A program made the translations under genes and the position numbers. The notes below the pieces were generated by a model, which saw only the letters and a program-made list of their open reading frames with translations, was not told where the DNA came from and made no database searches. This document shows positions 1-10,040 of a stretch of DNA of 64,000 nucleotides, piece after piece. Position 1 is the first letter of the stretch; the number at the start of each line of letters is the position of its first letter. Origin of the DNA: DATFVA01 sp963815785 (GTDB taxonomy: Bacteria > Bacteroidota > Ignavibacteria > Ignavibacteriales > Ignavibacteriaceae); NCBI GenBank assembly GCA_963815785.1, contig CAWFHZ010000010.1, forward strand, positions 1 to 64,000, read 5' to 3'.

Positions 1-1048
1 GGGAGTTAATCTTATTACTTTTCCGAGAAACTGTTCATAAACCTGTCCGAGTATATCCGCAGGAAGAACAGAAAACTCGTAAGGACTATCGGGATAATAA
101 AGATGCTTTACAATATCCTTAATTATCTTGTCATCAATTGAAAGATCAAGCGTAAGATTATCCGGCTCTTCGTTTCTTTCCTTTTCAGATTCAAAATGAA
201 ATAAGCCGGAGTTATATTTTTCATCCGCACGATAGTAAATCTGTTTAAGTCTCTCATAAACATTCATACCGTTCTGCAGATTCATCAACTGCCCGTAATC
301 TTCAATGCCCCGGTCTTCACAAATTCTTAAAAAGATAATCCTGTCAATTGTTTTCTGTACAGCAAAGTTAAGTTCTCTTATACTTAAAGCGGAGATTGCG
401 CAAGAGCAATATTCCTTGCAAGAAGTTTTCTCCATTCTTCCATCTGCGCAAGAAAAACCGAATCGACTTCTGCTGTGCCTCTTTTCTTTTTAGTGCTTTC
501 TACATATTTATCAAATGAACCTTTAAGAATAGATTCGCGTGAAAATACATTTTCAATTTCCACCCACTTTTCAAGATATTCTTCAAAGTTGTAGTACATT
601 ATCCGTCGCGGTGGAAGCTTTATCTTTTTTATCAGGCGGAATGCGTGTATCGTAAACAGCGAACTCTTCAAAGTCGGTAAGAATACTTAACGGAAGTTTT
701 GCAGACCATGCATAACTGCGCACCTGGAAGGCAGGATGGATATCATCTTTAAGATTAACACTTGGTTTTTTCGCTTCAACAAAAAACTTACGGGTTCCGC
801 CGATACGAAAACAATAGTCCGGCGCTTCACTTACATCTTTTGTTTTAAGAGAATACTCGTGGATAACATCTTTATAAGCTTCGGCATAGCCTCTTTTATT
901 TTCAACATCCCAGCCGAGTGACAGTAAAGAAAGGATCGAGATATTCCCGTCTTAACTGAGTTTCATTAAAGCTGCCGGATTTATAAAAATCAATATTGCG
1001 TGAAAAAGTATCTACCAGTTGTTTAATCTTATCGGGAACCCCCGCCAT
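1..1048 (-). pseudogene. Type IIG restriction-modification enzyme, N-terminal part, frameshifted and cut by the window edge
   Basis: The reverse strand from an ATG at 1048 (MAGVPDKIKQLVD) runs leftward off the window and reads as the start of an Eco57I/type IIG restriction-methylase. Visible elements are LGWDVENK, then PDY followed about 15 residues later by FVEAKK, which fits the PD-(D/E)xK nuclease core, then KKRGTAEVD, then TIDRIIFLRICEDRGIEDYG and ADILGQVYEQFLG, which lead into the methylase domain. The reading is spread over three frames, with breaks near 932, 605-625 and 385-395, so as given it cannot make a full protein. The methylase motifs lie beyond the left edge. Known for the family: one polypeptide methylates and cleaves DNA as a defence system. 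Whether the breaks are real decay or sequencing indels cannot be told here, because restriction genes are genuinely often inactivated. Confidence 0.75.
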
Positions 1049-1140
1049 TTGTATTCCTTTATATGTGAATAACTTCTTTAAACATACACACGGCGGAGGA
1101 TTTACTCAACAACTTTTTTTGCCTGCATTTTTTCCCAGTC

Positions 1141-1162
1141 GCTCAGGACTCCTGTCCTAAGT
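1141..1162. repeat. Diverged copy of a dispersed palindromic repeat
   Basis: The left arm GCTCAGGACT is exact and the right arm is degraded (TGTCCTAAGT instead of AGTCCTGAGC). It matches better-preserved copies at 3819 and 20589. It lies in the gap between the restriction gene and the SulP gene. Confidence 0.55.
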
Positions 1163-1319
1163 ATTTTAATTTTAATTCCGAAAGAGTTCCACAGTTTTTT
1201 AAGTTATTGCAGTAACATTATTTCTATTATTTATCTGAAAAATTTTTCGTTATTGATATTTTCTTAAACTATTTAAATAAATTAATTTTTTTGCTCTGCT
1301 AAATGAATATGCCCAATAA

Positions 1320-3026
1320 TTATTTCATCTCCCGTTTCACTTCAGGTTTAAAATCCTTTGGTCTCCCCACAACGGCTAATCCCAGTAAAATACGTGCTCT
1401 ATCTAGTGAATCATCTATATTTCCGAATATGTTTTCTTCACCAACTTCATCAATTATATTGTATTGTGTAAGGGCAAATAATGGCTGTGTGTGAACACCG
1501 GATAATATCAAATGAATCCCTTCCTTTTTATTCTCCCTTATAATTTCACTTAGTAAATTCAATCCGGTCGCATCAATAGCCTGAACATTTCTCATTCGTA
1601 ATATCATCACTTTGGGTCTGTTCTCAACGCTCTGCATTACCTCCTTAAATTTAGTTGCAGCCCCAAAAAAGAATGGTCCGTTAATTTCATAAACTTCAAC
1701 ACCTTCAGGCACAGATTTATTTTGAATTGCATTCACATCAGTTACTTCTTCTTCATCCATAAGTTCTCGTGTTATAATGCTTACATTTGAAACCGCTGCC
1801 ATTCTTCTCATAAATAAAATTACTGCCAGAATCATTCCTATTTCAATAGCCACGGTCAAATCAAAAATCACAGTAAGACTAAAGGTTGTTAGTAAAACCA
1901 CAATATCACTTCTCGGACTTTTGAACAACCTTATAAATATGCGGTATTCACTCATATTGAAAGCTACCACAACCAGTATAGCAGCAAGTGTAGCCATCGG
2001 TATCAGCCTTGCCCATTGTCCCAGGAACAACATTATAAGTAGTAATGTTAATGCGTGGATTATTCCTGCTACCGGTGTTCTCCCACCGTTCTTAATATTA
2101 GTTGCCGTTCTTGCTATTGCTCCTGTTACGGGTATCCCTCCGAACAATGGTGAGATAATATTAGCAATACCATTAGCTACAAGTTCCATATTCGATTTAT
2201 GTTTTCCACCTATCATCCCGTCTGCAACAACAGCAGACAATAATGATTCAATCGAACCGAGGATTGCGATGGTCGTCGCCGGCAGTATAAGTTCCTTTAT
2301 GGTTGCTAAATTAAATGAAGGAATTGAAGGTGTTGGAATTGAAGAATTTAATTCACCGAATCTGGTTTGAATTGTTTCTACATTCAGATGAAAAAAATGA
2401 ACAATCACAGTTGCCAATAAAATAGCTACAATTGATCCGGGGATTTTCTTTGACACCTTTGGCCAAAGAATTATTACCAGCAAAGAAAAGAAACCAACAA
2501 ACATTGCTTCATAATTTATATATACAAAATGTTTTAAGTATTCAGTCCATTTCTCAAAAAAATCTGCCGGCACCTTAGAAATATTTAATCCTAAAAAATC
2601 ATTCACCTGACTCGAAAAAATCACTACTGCAATTCCACTGGTAAATCCTACAATAACAGGATATGGAATAAACTTTATCATCGAACCGAACTTTGCAAAT
2701 CCCATTATTACCAGGATAATACCTGCCATAATTGTTGCGAGCATCAATCCGTTAATTCCGTAATTCTGTACAATTCCGTAAACTATAACTATAAATGCTC
2801 CCGTTGGTCCCCCTATCTGTACGCGGCTTCCTCCCAAAAATGAAATTACAAATCCTCCGATGACTGCGGTAATTAATCCTTTTTCCGGTGCAACCCCAGA
2901 AGCAATTCCAAATGCTATGGAGAGAGGAAGAGCTACAATTCCCACAAGTACGCCGGCTATTATATCTTTATATATTTGTTCCTTTGAAAGAGTAGGCAGT
3001 AAAACAAAAAATTTAGGTTTGTACAT
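1320..3026 (-). CDS. SulP family inorganic anion transporter with STAS domain
   Basis: This 568-residue inner-membrane protein has the full SulP layout. A hydrophobic transport domain of 10-14 segments covers about residues 15-420, with the conserved GGPTGAF near residue 72 and repeated helical stretches rich in Ile, Val and Gly. A cytoplasmic STAS domain covers about 440-550, with MRNVQAIDATG in the loop where anti-sigma-factor antagonist-like domains carry their regulatory residue. SulP proteins exchange or symport sulfate, bicarbonate or other anions; the substrate cannot be read from sequence. The length is typical of bacterial SulP proteins. It is monocistronic, with no co-directional neighbour close by and no adjacent carbonic anhydrase or sulfur-assimilation gene to hint at the substrate. 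The ATG start gives the usual short N-terminus ahead of the first helix. Confidence 0.93.
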   Translation of the reverse strand: MYKPKFFVLLPTLSKEQIYKDIIAGVLVGIVALPLSIAFGIASGVAPEKGLITAVIGGFVISFLGGSRVQIGGPTGAFIVIVYGIVQNYGINGLMLATIMAGIILVIMGFAKFGSMIKFIPYPVIVGFTSGIAVVIFSSQVNDFLGLNISKVPADFFEKWTEYLKHFVYINYEAMFVGFFSLLVIILWPKVSKKIPGSIVAILLATVIVHFFHLNVETIQTRFGELNSSIPTPSIPSFNLATIKELILPATTIAILGSIESLLSAVVADGMIGGKHKSNMELVANGIANIISPLFGGIPVTGAIARTATNIKNGGRTPVAGIIHALTLLLIMLFLGQWARLIPMATLAAILVVVAFNMSEYRIFIRLFKSPRSDIVVLLTTFSLTVIFDLTVAIEIGMILAVILFMRRMAAVSNVSIITRELMDEEEVTDVNAIQNKSVPEGVEVYEINGPFFFGAATKFKEVMQSVENRPKVMILRMRNVQAIDATGLNLLSEIIRENKKEGIHLILSGVHTQPLFALTQYNIIDEVGEENIFGNIDDSLDRARILLGLAVVGRPKDFKPEVKREMK

Positions 3027-3323
3027 AAATTCCTTAAATGGAAAAATATTAAGCTGGGAAATTTATTAAAATAAACTTAATTTCAATCAATACTATTGCT
3101 CAGTTTTTTTCCGTATCCGGTTACCGGCAACCCTAACTTAAGAATTCAGAATGAACCCTTACGGAAATTCAGATTATATTTCTCTTTTCTATTTTGATTA
3201 ACCATTAAACAAAAATCTTGTATCTTTTGGAAACAGTCCTGAGTTTTCTTATTCTCTTCAATTGTTACTCTCCTAAAAAAATTGCATTATATATAGTGTC
3301 ATTAAATAATTTGGGAGGTTATA

Positions 3324-3593
3324 ATGGAACTTCGCAAAAGAGCTTTAGGAATAGCAGTAGGGTTAGTGTGGGGTCTTTCCATTCTTGTAGTAACCTGGTG
3401 GCTGCTGATACGCGGCACTCCCGGCGAAATTGTTTCTAAACTCTCTACTGTATACCTGGGTTACTCGTATTCCTGGGGTGGCTCAATAATAGGATTCCTC
3501 TGGGGCTTTGTAGATGGTTTTATAGGCGGTTTCTTAATTGCATGGATTTATAATATTGTTAATAAGTCCATATCAAAACCTAAAACTGCCTGA
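3324..3593 (+). CDS. Small holin-like membrane protein
   Basis: This 89-residue protein has two hydrophobic segments, at about residues 7-28 and 52-78. Between them is a Gly/Ser-rich link (YLGYSYSWGGSIIGFLWGFV). It resembles short chromosomal proteins that databases name 'bacteriophage holin' from sequence pattern alone; no phage genes are nearby, so a lytic role is not supported. The start is fixed by a good ribosome site (GGAGG) about six bases ahead of the ATG. The gene stands alone and is followed by a strong hairpin terminator, so it is probably a real, separately transcribed gene. AT-rich sequence with TATATA just upstream could be its -10 region. Confidence 0.7.
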   Translation: MELRKRALGIAVGLVWGLSILVVTWWLLIRGTPGEIVSKLSTVYLGYSYSWGGSIIGFLWGFVDGFIGGFLIAWIYNIVNKSISKPKTA

Positions 3594-3620
3594 CAAAATT
3601 ATTTAATTTTGCTTTCCAAG

Positions 3621-3646
3621 GACCGCCTTTCCGGCGGTCTTTTATT
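3621..3646 (+). terminator. Rho-independent terminator after the small membrane protein
   Basis: A perfect 7-bp stem (GACCGCC / GGCGGTC) with a five-base loop is followed directly by a T-rich tract, 28 bases after the stop codon at 3593. Confidence 0.85.
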
Positions 3647-3818
3647 TAGTTTTAATCCGGCGTATTGTTACAGTAATGTATAGGTAAATTTAAATTTATT
3701 TTATCCTGCAATCGTAACAAATTTAAATACTCAAGCCTTCATTAATTTCAAATACAATCCCTGCAACAATCCTGTCTCTGGTTTTGTAATTCTCTTTCAC
3801 TATTTCAATATCCCCGTA

Positions 3819-3886
3819 GCTCAGGACTCCAGTACTGAGTAATAAAATTAATGCCTGCTCAGTTCCGGAGAACTGAACTACGGCAG
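3819..3886. repeat. Composite of two palindromes (dispersed repeat)
   Basis: The first palindrome at 3819-3840 has arms GCTCAGGACT and AGTACTGAGT. After an AT-rich spacer and the word ATGCCTGCT there is a second palindrome at 3859-3876, with arms TCAGTTC and GAACTGA around CGGA, ending in CTACGGCAG. The unit at 20589 has the same first palindrome, the same ATGCCTGCT word at nearly the same spacing (33 versus 32 bases), and then stops. This suggests a mobile or repeated unit of about 70 bases. Confidence 0.65.
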
Positions 3887-3914
3887 ATAAAATATCTAAT
3901 ATTTTTTATTAAAA

Positions 3915-5140
3915 TTATTTTAATACAATCATCTTTTTTGTCTGAACAAAACTCCCTGCTCTCAATTGATAGAAATATACGCCTGACGCGTATCCGCCTT
4001 TGGCGGAAACTCCATCTGCATTCCACGTTACTTCATAAGTGCCGACTTGTTTTTTTTCGTTGACAAGTGTTTCTATTTCGTTTCCTAAAACATCGAATAT
4101 TTTAATCTCAACATTGAGATGATTGAGGAATTGAGTATTTTATTTTTGTACTTGGGTTAAAAGGATTAGGATAGTTTTGAAATAAACTAAACTGCACTGG
4201 TAACTGAGGAGCAATTTCATCAACAGAAGTAATCATTTCCGAAAGTAGTCGACGCCATACTCCATCATCAGTCCCGGCAAATATATAATCGCCACTGACT
4301 GCTAATGAATTAATGAATAAATTTGTCAGTCCATTATTAACAGCATTCCAGTTTGATCCATTATCGGTTGAGAGATATACATTACTACTGCTAGCTCCGG
4401 CAAAAATATTATCATCACTGATTACTATTGAATTAATCAATAAATTTGTCAATCCGTTATTCACAGCATTCCAGCTTGATCCATTATCTGTTGAGAGATA
4501 TATGCCGCCCCAAGTTCCGGCAAATATATTATTGCCACTAATTGCTATGGCAAAAACATCCAAGTTCGTCAATCCGTTGTTAACAGCATTCCAGCTTGAT
4601 CCATTGTCGGTTGAGAGAAATGTACCACCATCCCAGGTTCCGGCAAAAATATTATTCCCGCTGATTGCGAGTGATAAAACTTGAACATTTGTTAAACCAC
4701 TATTAATCGGTATCCAATTGTTCCCATTATCTGTAGAACGAAATACGCCACCCCAGAACCCAGCGAAAATGTCTCCATTAATATTAAATAATAAGTAAAG
4801 GTCCTGAGCGAGTTCTTCCACCGGTAAAGACATTTACCCAGTTTTCTCCATCATCAGTCGATCGGAATATATACCCGTATCGCGTTCCGGCAAAAATATC
4901 TTCACTATGATTGAATGCGAAAGAATTAACACCAATATTATTTAGATTTATTGTTGTCCAATTTTCGCCATTGTTAGTAGAATAAAATGCTCCGTTAACA
5001 GTTCCGGCATAAATATTATCACCACTGATTGCTAATGAAAGAACAAATTCTCCATATGGTCCATTAGTCTGTTCCCATTGTGCAACACATATTTGTGTTA
5101 CAAGTAAAAAGAAAAACAAAGATTGTAGAAAAGTTTTCAT
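3915..5140 (-). CDS. BNR/propeller-repeat protein with T9SS type A sorting domain (two frame breaks)
   Basis: A secreted beta-propeller protein of about 408 residues. It opens with a signal peptide (MKTFLQSLFFFLLVTQICVAQ). It then has repeated blades of about 40 residues built on the pattern ISGNNIFAGT...YLSTDNGSSWNAVNNGLTN, an Asp-box/BNR-like repeat. It ends in a T9SS sorting domain (QNYPNPFNPSTKIKYSIP ... DVLGNEIETL ... GVYFYQLRAGSFVQTKKM). The reading changes frame near 4790 and again near 4120. The second break is explained by one extra T before GTT GAG ATT, and the sorting domain resumes cleanly to a stop at 3915-3917. Known role of the tail: export across the outer membrane by T9SS, and removal or anchoring there. 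The ligand of the propeller is unknown. Its leader and signal peptide are almost the same as those of the next gene upstream on this strand (start 7785). Confidence 0.8.
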
Positions 5141-5172
5141 AATACCGCCTAGTTATCGATGATTAAATTTTA
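5079..5172 (-). repeat. Leader and signal-peptide cassette, copy 1
   Basis: These 94 bases, covering the 5' untranslated region, the start and most of the signal peptide of the propeller gene, are repeated with few changes at 7722-7817. The conserved part includes the presumed ribosome site region (GGCGGTATT before ATG AAA ACT), CTAGTTATCGATGATTAAA upstream, and the codons for the hydrophobic core. Confidence 0.85.
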
Positions 5173-5240
5173 CCTCTCCCAAATTCTTTCTCCTTCCTTG
5201 GTTTCATTCAGGATAAAGGAAAGCGAAACAGTCTGTCTGC

Positions 5241-5260
5241 CCTGCCAATCGGAAGGCAGG
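5241..5260 (-). terminator. Possible terminator hairpin downstream of the S41-like gene
   Basis: Inverted repeat CCTGCC / GGCAGG with an eight-base loop, followed by more GC-rich related sequence (CGGCAGGCTGG). It lies about 25-45 bases past the stop of the gene ending at 5286. There is no clear T tract on the reverse strand, so it could equally be a repeat element. Confidence 0.4.
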
Positions 5261-5285
5261 CGGCAGGCTGGGTTGAGGTTGTTTT

Positions 5286-7785
5286 TTATTTTAACAGCAA
5301 CATCTTTTTTGTCTCAACAAAACTTCCTGCCCTGAGTTGATAGAAATATACACCGGGAGTGTATCCGCCTTTGGCGGAAACTCCATCTGCATTCCAGGTC
5401 AACTCATAAGTGCCTGCTGGTTTTTCTTCGTTAATTAAAGTTTCTATTTCATTTCCTAAAACATCAAATACTTTTAATATAACTTTAGATAATTGAGGAA
5501 CTGAGTACTTTATTTTAGTGCTTGGGTTAAAGGGATTGGGATAATTCTGCTCAAGGTTGAATGATAATATTTGTGAATTATTTTCCTTAATTCCTGTAAT
5601 CATTATTTGTATGGAATCCGTCCACAAAACCCAGCCATCCCTTATTATTTCCGCATTAATATTAAAATATCCCGGAAAAGTAGTATCATTATATTCAATA
5701 AATGCCCAGGATGATCCCGTTACTTCTTCACCGGGCGGTATAGGCGGAAGATTCATTGTGTTTGATCCTACTGACAATACCCAAGGATCATCACAAACAA
5801 GTCTGATTTTAGCATCCGTTATTGTTAATGTGTTTCCGTTGTTGGTAACGAAAGGTTTCAAAGCATACCGGTTAGAAGAATCTTCTATATATTTTACACT
5901 ATCGAGTGATACCGGACCTGCAGTTGTAAATCCTGTAGCGTTCGAAACCTTGTATTGATCAGAAACTGTAACATCAAAGACTGTAACTCCGATTTTGTAG
6001 AATTCTTCTAAAGAGAGAAGATTTAGGTTTGCTCTCCATTCCTCTCCATCGGTTTCCAAAGTTTGCTTTATAAAATCTACGGAATCAATAAGTGTCCCTT
6101 CAATTGTATTGAGATAAGCTCGTGCTGAAATCTGGTGAGAGTTTGGATTCTCAATAATTGTTGAAATATGTACTGTATCAAAACCTGGTATATAATAGGT
6201 GTTATTAGTTAATACATTATGTGGATATACCAAATTATTCATCCACTCAAGGGCTCTATTAACAACATCATCCTCACCGTTTGCTACTCCATCAGGAGTC
6301 AACCATACTTCTTCGAAGTTAGGAAACTCCTGCCCCCATCTTGGCTCATAAGGGAAATAATGATCTACAGTAGTAATATCCGGACAGCGCAAACTGTACC
6401 CGGCCTTTGAGGGTTGAGCATAAATTAACATCCCACTAAATGCTGCACAAGGTGACCGTCCAAACATTCGGGCGTATGGAACATAAGTAAGCTGCCAAGA
6501 AATTACATCACCCCAACTTAAACAACCGGAACCAATAAGTACTGCTATTGGCCGGTCATAATAGGTACCTATATCATTTGGAATTAAACCATCTAATGTA
6601 AGACTGGGACATAGGTCATATAAATTTACTGGGGAACAGCGTTTTTCATCATCAAGTGTGTAAGTTTGAAAATTAATGAGTCTGCTTATCCCGGTATTTA
6701 ATCCAACATATCCTCCCCAATCTGCTCTAATGTCAATTATCAATCCGTCTGTCTGCATTAATGCTAGTACAGCAGCATCGAATTCAGAACTGACACCTGG
6801 ATATTCGTGGTTATAAATATAAATGTAGCCAATATTTGTGCCTTCTATTATTCCATAAGTTACTCCACCATGGTCAAAAAAATGTCCTTCAGGCATAGGC
6901 ACACCGGGAATAGGCATTTGTTCGTTATTAATTATATAGTCTGGGGCAGTGAGATTTACCATAGCATCCAACGGGAGATGTACAGTTAAACCTGTCGAAT
7001 GCTTAATCACATCAATGGTATCAAATAAATGCCAGCTTTCTCCTGCTGATTCAAGCAGATACCTTTTATATGCACTTGGTGCAGGTGCTCTCCAGATTGA
7101 TTGTGGTATATTCCCGTCAAGAAGTTCGTGAACTATCTGATGCCAGGGAACACCCTCATAACCAAGTATGATATCCCCTGGTTCTAATCCAAGTGGGTGG
7201 TTTGGCACAACTTTGTAAACCAATAATGAGCTGTCTGCTAAAGGAGTTAGACCCGCACCAAAGTGATTGATGTATCCAGATCCATCGACAAGTATAGGAA
7301 TCCCGGGATCTAATAGTGTTTCAAAAAAAACAGTGTCGTCGTATGCATGTGCATGTCCATCTTTCATTCCCGCAGCAAGATCATTCAGAATCCTTGCAAA
7401 AGCACCACGACTGGTGGAATCATTAATTTTGGATCGGAGTGAAGAAACTAGCGAATCCCAGTTAACCGAATTCCAGAGGAATGTAGAATTATAAGAACGG
7501 GCAAAGTTTTGGTAAAGATCAAAAGTTGAGAACTTTCCGGCAAGTGATTCACCTGGTCCCCAAGTAGAATCTATAATCCATTGCCAGTCAGCTTTGCGGT
7601 CGTAGAAGGAGGGATGTAATGAAACAGTTGATTTCCCTCGTACATGGTTATGGGTAGGGTGCGGAAGCCTGATTGGCAGAACCTCATTTGTTTGTTTTGG
7701 ATTTTTTGTCTCATCCAGATCTTGTGCAAAACATATTTGTGATAACCAGCAAAAAGAAAAACAAAGTTTGTAGAAAAGTTTTCAT
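5286..7785 (-). CDS. S41-like (CtpA/tricorn-core type) secreted protease with T9SS sorting domain
   Basis: About 832 residues once a single frame break in the signal peptide (7741-7751) is bridged. Comparison with the related leader at 5079-5172 shows one extra base exactly there. Parts in order: signal peptide MKTFLQTLFFFLL; a helical N-terminal part with LAAGMKDGHAHAYDD, matching the DGH motif of S41 peptidases; a PDZ-like stretch (VPNHPLGLEPGDIILGYEG); the S41 core GLIIDIRADWGG and IGSGCLSWGDV, where Ser would be the nucleophile; a domain with beta-sandwich character; and a T9SS type A tail (QNYPNPFNPSTKIKYSVP ... RAGSFVETKKMLLLK). The CtpA-type catalytic Lys about 25 residues after the Ser is not visible, while the DGH histidine is present. 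This fits the tricorn-core subtype better, or an inactive relative. Likely cell-surface or secreted. Confidence 0.75.
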
Positions 7786-7817
7786 AATACCACCTAGTTA
7801 TCGATGATTAAATTTTA
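7722..7817 (-). repeat. Leader and signal-peptide cassette, copy 2
   Basis: A diverged direct copy of 5079-5172, ahead of a protein that is otherwise unrelated until its sorting domain. Relative to copy 1 it carries one extra base at about 7741-7751, which causes the frame break in the signal peptide. Confidence 0.85.
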
Positions 7818-7872
7818 TTAATCCGGGCGGGTCTTAAGCCAGCCCTAAAATTCCTTGCCTACCTACTTCCTA

Positions 7873-9520
7873 TTACTTGAGAAGAATCATTTTCTTTGTT
7901 TGAATAAAATTTCCTGTTTTTACCTGGTACAGATACACACCACTCGGTAGATCAACTGCAGTAAAATCAATTGAATAATTTCCCGGTTCTCTTTCTTCAT
8001 TAAGAATTGTACTAACCTTTTCCCCGATACTGTTGAAAATATCTATCCGTACATTGGATTTTTCTTTAACTCCGAATTTTATTGTGGTTGCAGGGTTAAA
8101 AGGATTAGGATAATTCTGAGCAAGGTAAAATGTATAAACAGATTTAACTTCAACATTAACTTCGTCCGAGTAATTAAATGCTCCGTTGAGATCAATTTGT
8201 TTCAACCTGTAAGTATATTTTCCCTCCGGCACTTCTTTATTTGTAAATGAATATTGATGTTGATCAGTGGTAGTCCCATTCCCTTCTACAAATCCAATAA
8301 CTTCCCACACCGACTTCTGATCTCTAACCTCCGACCTCTGAACCTCAAAGCCTTTATTATTAGTTTCTGTTGCTGTTGACCAATTAAGATTTACCATGTT
8401 ACCGTTTACTTTTGCCGTAAATGAATTTAGCTCAACCGGTATTGGCATTGGTGGACCGACATATTTATAAATGTTACTAGTATTGTAATCGGTAGCCCAG
8501 CCAACCATATCAGATTCAAAAACAGTGTAACAATAGTTTCCGTTATCAAGCGTTGTCCAGGTATCGCCGCCGTTAAGTGAATAAGCAGAACCATTTGCAT
8601 AGCCGTTAACATTTATACATCCGGTTATTACATATATTGATGACGTTCCGGGTATATAACAAACATTTAATGGAATACATCCATAAGGGCCCGGTTTATC
8701 AACCCAGGTACTTCCGCCATCTGTGGATTTTTTAATAATATAATCTTGAGTCGCAAAAGACCATGCTACCAGCAGTCCGGTGGATTCATTTTGAAATGCA
8801 GGAAATGATAAATATTGAGAAGTTAATCCTTGATCAATTACGGTCCAGTTATAACCTTTATCAGTAGTCTTAAAAAACCTTGGTCCGTTGGATGATCCCT
8901 GTGTTGGCAGCCAGATACAATCTCCGACTTCAGCAACTTCAACTGGTTCAAGGAACTCACCTCCAAGTGCAGCGGGCATATTTCCTGTTGGTACAATATT
9001 CCAGTCTGAGCCGGCATTTGTCGTAGTAAAAATTTCCAAACAGCCATGTAGCTGAATCTTTTTCACCAACAGCTACACCGTTATTGGTGTCAAAGAAATG
9101 GATATAGCCAGGTCCGTAATTTGAAGTTGGTATAAATTATTAGGATGCTTTTGCCATGTCGCTCCTCCATCTGTTGTTTTATAAATTCCCTGCATACCTG
9201 ATGCCGCCCAGGTTTCCACAGCTACATAAGCAGTATTTGCATCAAGAGCATCAATCCACCAGATCATTCCGTTTTCTGTTTCCGGTATAGTATCACAAGA
9301 CCAAGTGGTACCACCGTCTGTCGTTCTTAAGTAACCATTGAAGTCGGACCACCGACCAGCCGGTAGACCAGGATGCCCAGCAGACATCGTTATCTATAGG
9401 TGAGAACGGTGCTACAATTGCGTTGGAAGGAATATCTGCATTTTGCTGCATCCATGGCTGCGGGAAGATTGAAACTGTCAGCAGAATGAAAAGAATCGAA
9501 ATTTGTACTAGTTGTTTCAT
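7873..9520 (-). CDS. BNR/sialidase-like propeller protein with FN3-like region and T9SS sorting domain (two frame breaks)
   Basis: A secreted protein of about 548 residues read in three frames. The start at 9520 gives a signal peptide (MKQLVQISILFILLTVSIFPQ). The second segment carries blades such as YLRTTDGGTTWSCDT and GIYKTTDGGATWQKH. The third begins near 9070 and holds further blades (FFKTTDKGYNWTVIDQ, IKKSTDGGSTWVDK). After these comes the linker VELNSFTAKVNGNMVNLNWS, common in Ignavibacteria/Bacteroidota T9SS proteins as an FN3-like module before the tail. The T9SS type A tail follows (QNYPNPFNPATTIKF ... SGVYLYQVKTGNFIQTKKM). Frame breaks lie near 9330-9390 and 9060-9090. The role is probably extracellular binding or adhesion; no catalytic residues are recognised. 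Confidence 0.78.
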
Positions 9521-9600
9521 AACTAACTCCTTTTATTTAATTGAATGAGTTTTTTCTCATTCGATTAGTATCCGGGGATATTTTTCTTAACCCGGATTTA

Positions 9601-9918
9601 TTATTGAAAAGAGAGGTTCATCTTCTTAAAGTTGGTATAATCGCCGGCAGTTATTTTTACAAAATAGAATCCTTCCGGCAGTTCACTCCCGTCAAACTCT
9701 ATCACATAAGTTCCTGCCTCCTGATCAGCATTAACTAATTGTTTTATCAATTCGCCATCTGAGTTTGCAACTGTGATTGCTACATCAGTTTTATAAGCAA
9801 CACAGTATTTGATTGTAGTCTTATCCTTAAAAGGGTTTGGATAGTTCTGGCTTAAATGAAAAGTCAGCGGAATTATTTCATCCATTTCGGAGTCGTTTAT
9901 CTGTTTCATACACACCAT
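9601..9918 (-). CDS. Short protein consisting almost only of a T9SS type A sorting domain
   Basis: This 105-residue ORF is nearly all sorting domain: QNYPNPFKDKTTIKY at about residues 24-38, then the usual beta-strand pattern with NSDGELIKQLVN, LPEGFYFVKITAGDY and a Lys-rich end (FKKMNLSFQ). There is no signal peptide, so on its own it could not reach the periplasm for T9SS export. No passenger domain is seen in the 120 bases upstream in any frame. It is best read as the 3' remnant of a larger secreted protein gene, or a spare tail module. It sits directly upstream, on the same strand, of the propeller gene starting at 9520. Whether it is expressed is uncertain; the start codon is the first ATG and has no strong ribosome site. 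Confidence 0.5.
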   Translation of the reverse strand: MVCMKQINDSEMDEIIPLTFHLSQNYPNPFKDKTTIKYCVAYKTDVAITVANSDGELIKQLVNADQEAGTYVIEFDGSELPEGFYFVKITAGDYTNFKKMNLSFQ

Positions 9919-10040
9919 ATTATTTTAATTCAGCAAGTCCCGCAGTGAATTAAGGAGGAAAAGTCGATAGCATTGTAAGAAATGATAAAAAGCAATTCTA
10001 CCAGCCATGAATAAAATAATGCGGTATTTGTAACAGGTAA

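Noticed and set aside
1777..2370. Long + strand open frame opposite the SulP gene
   Set aside because: It lies inside the SulP gene on the other strand, and its composition is that of an antisense reading.
3324..3593. Phage holin as a sign of a prophage
   Set aside because: The name is by resemblance only; there are no phage structural, integrase or lysis genes near it.
3851..4063. Short + strand open frame over the repeat and the T9SS tail
   Set aside because: It covers a palindrome and the reverse of a sorting domain; no coding signs.
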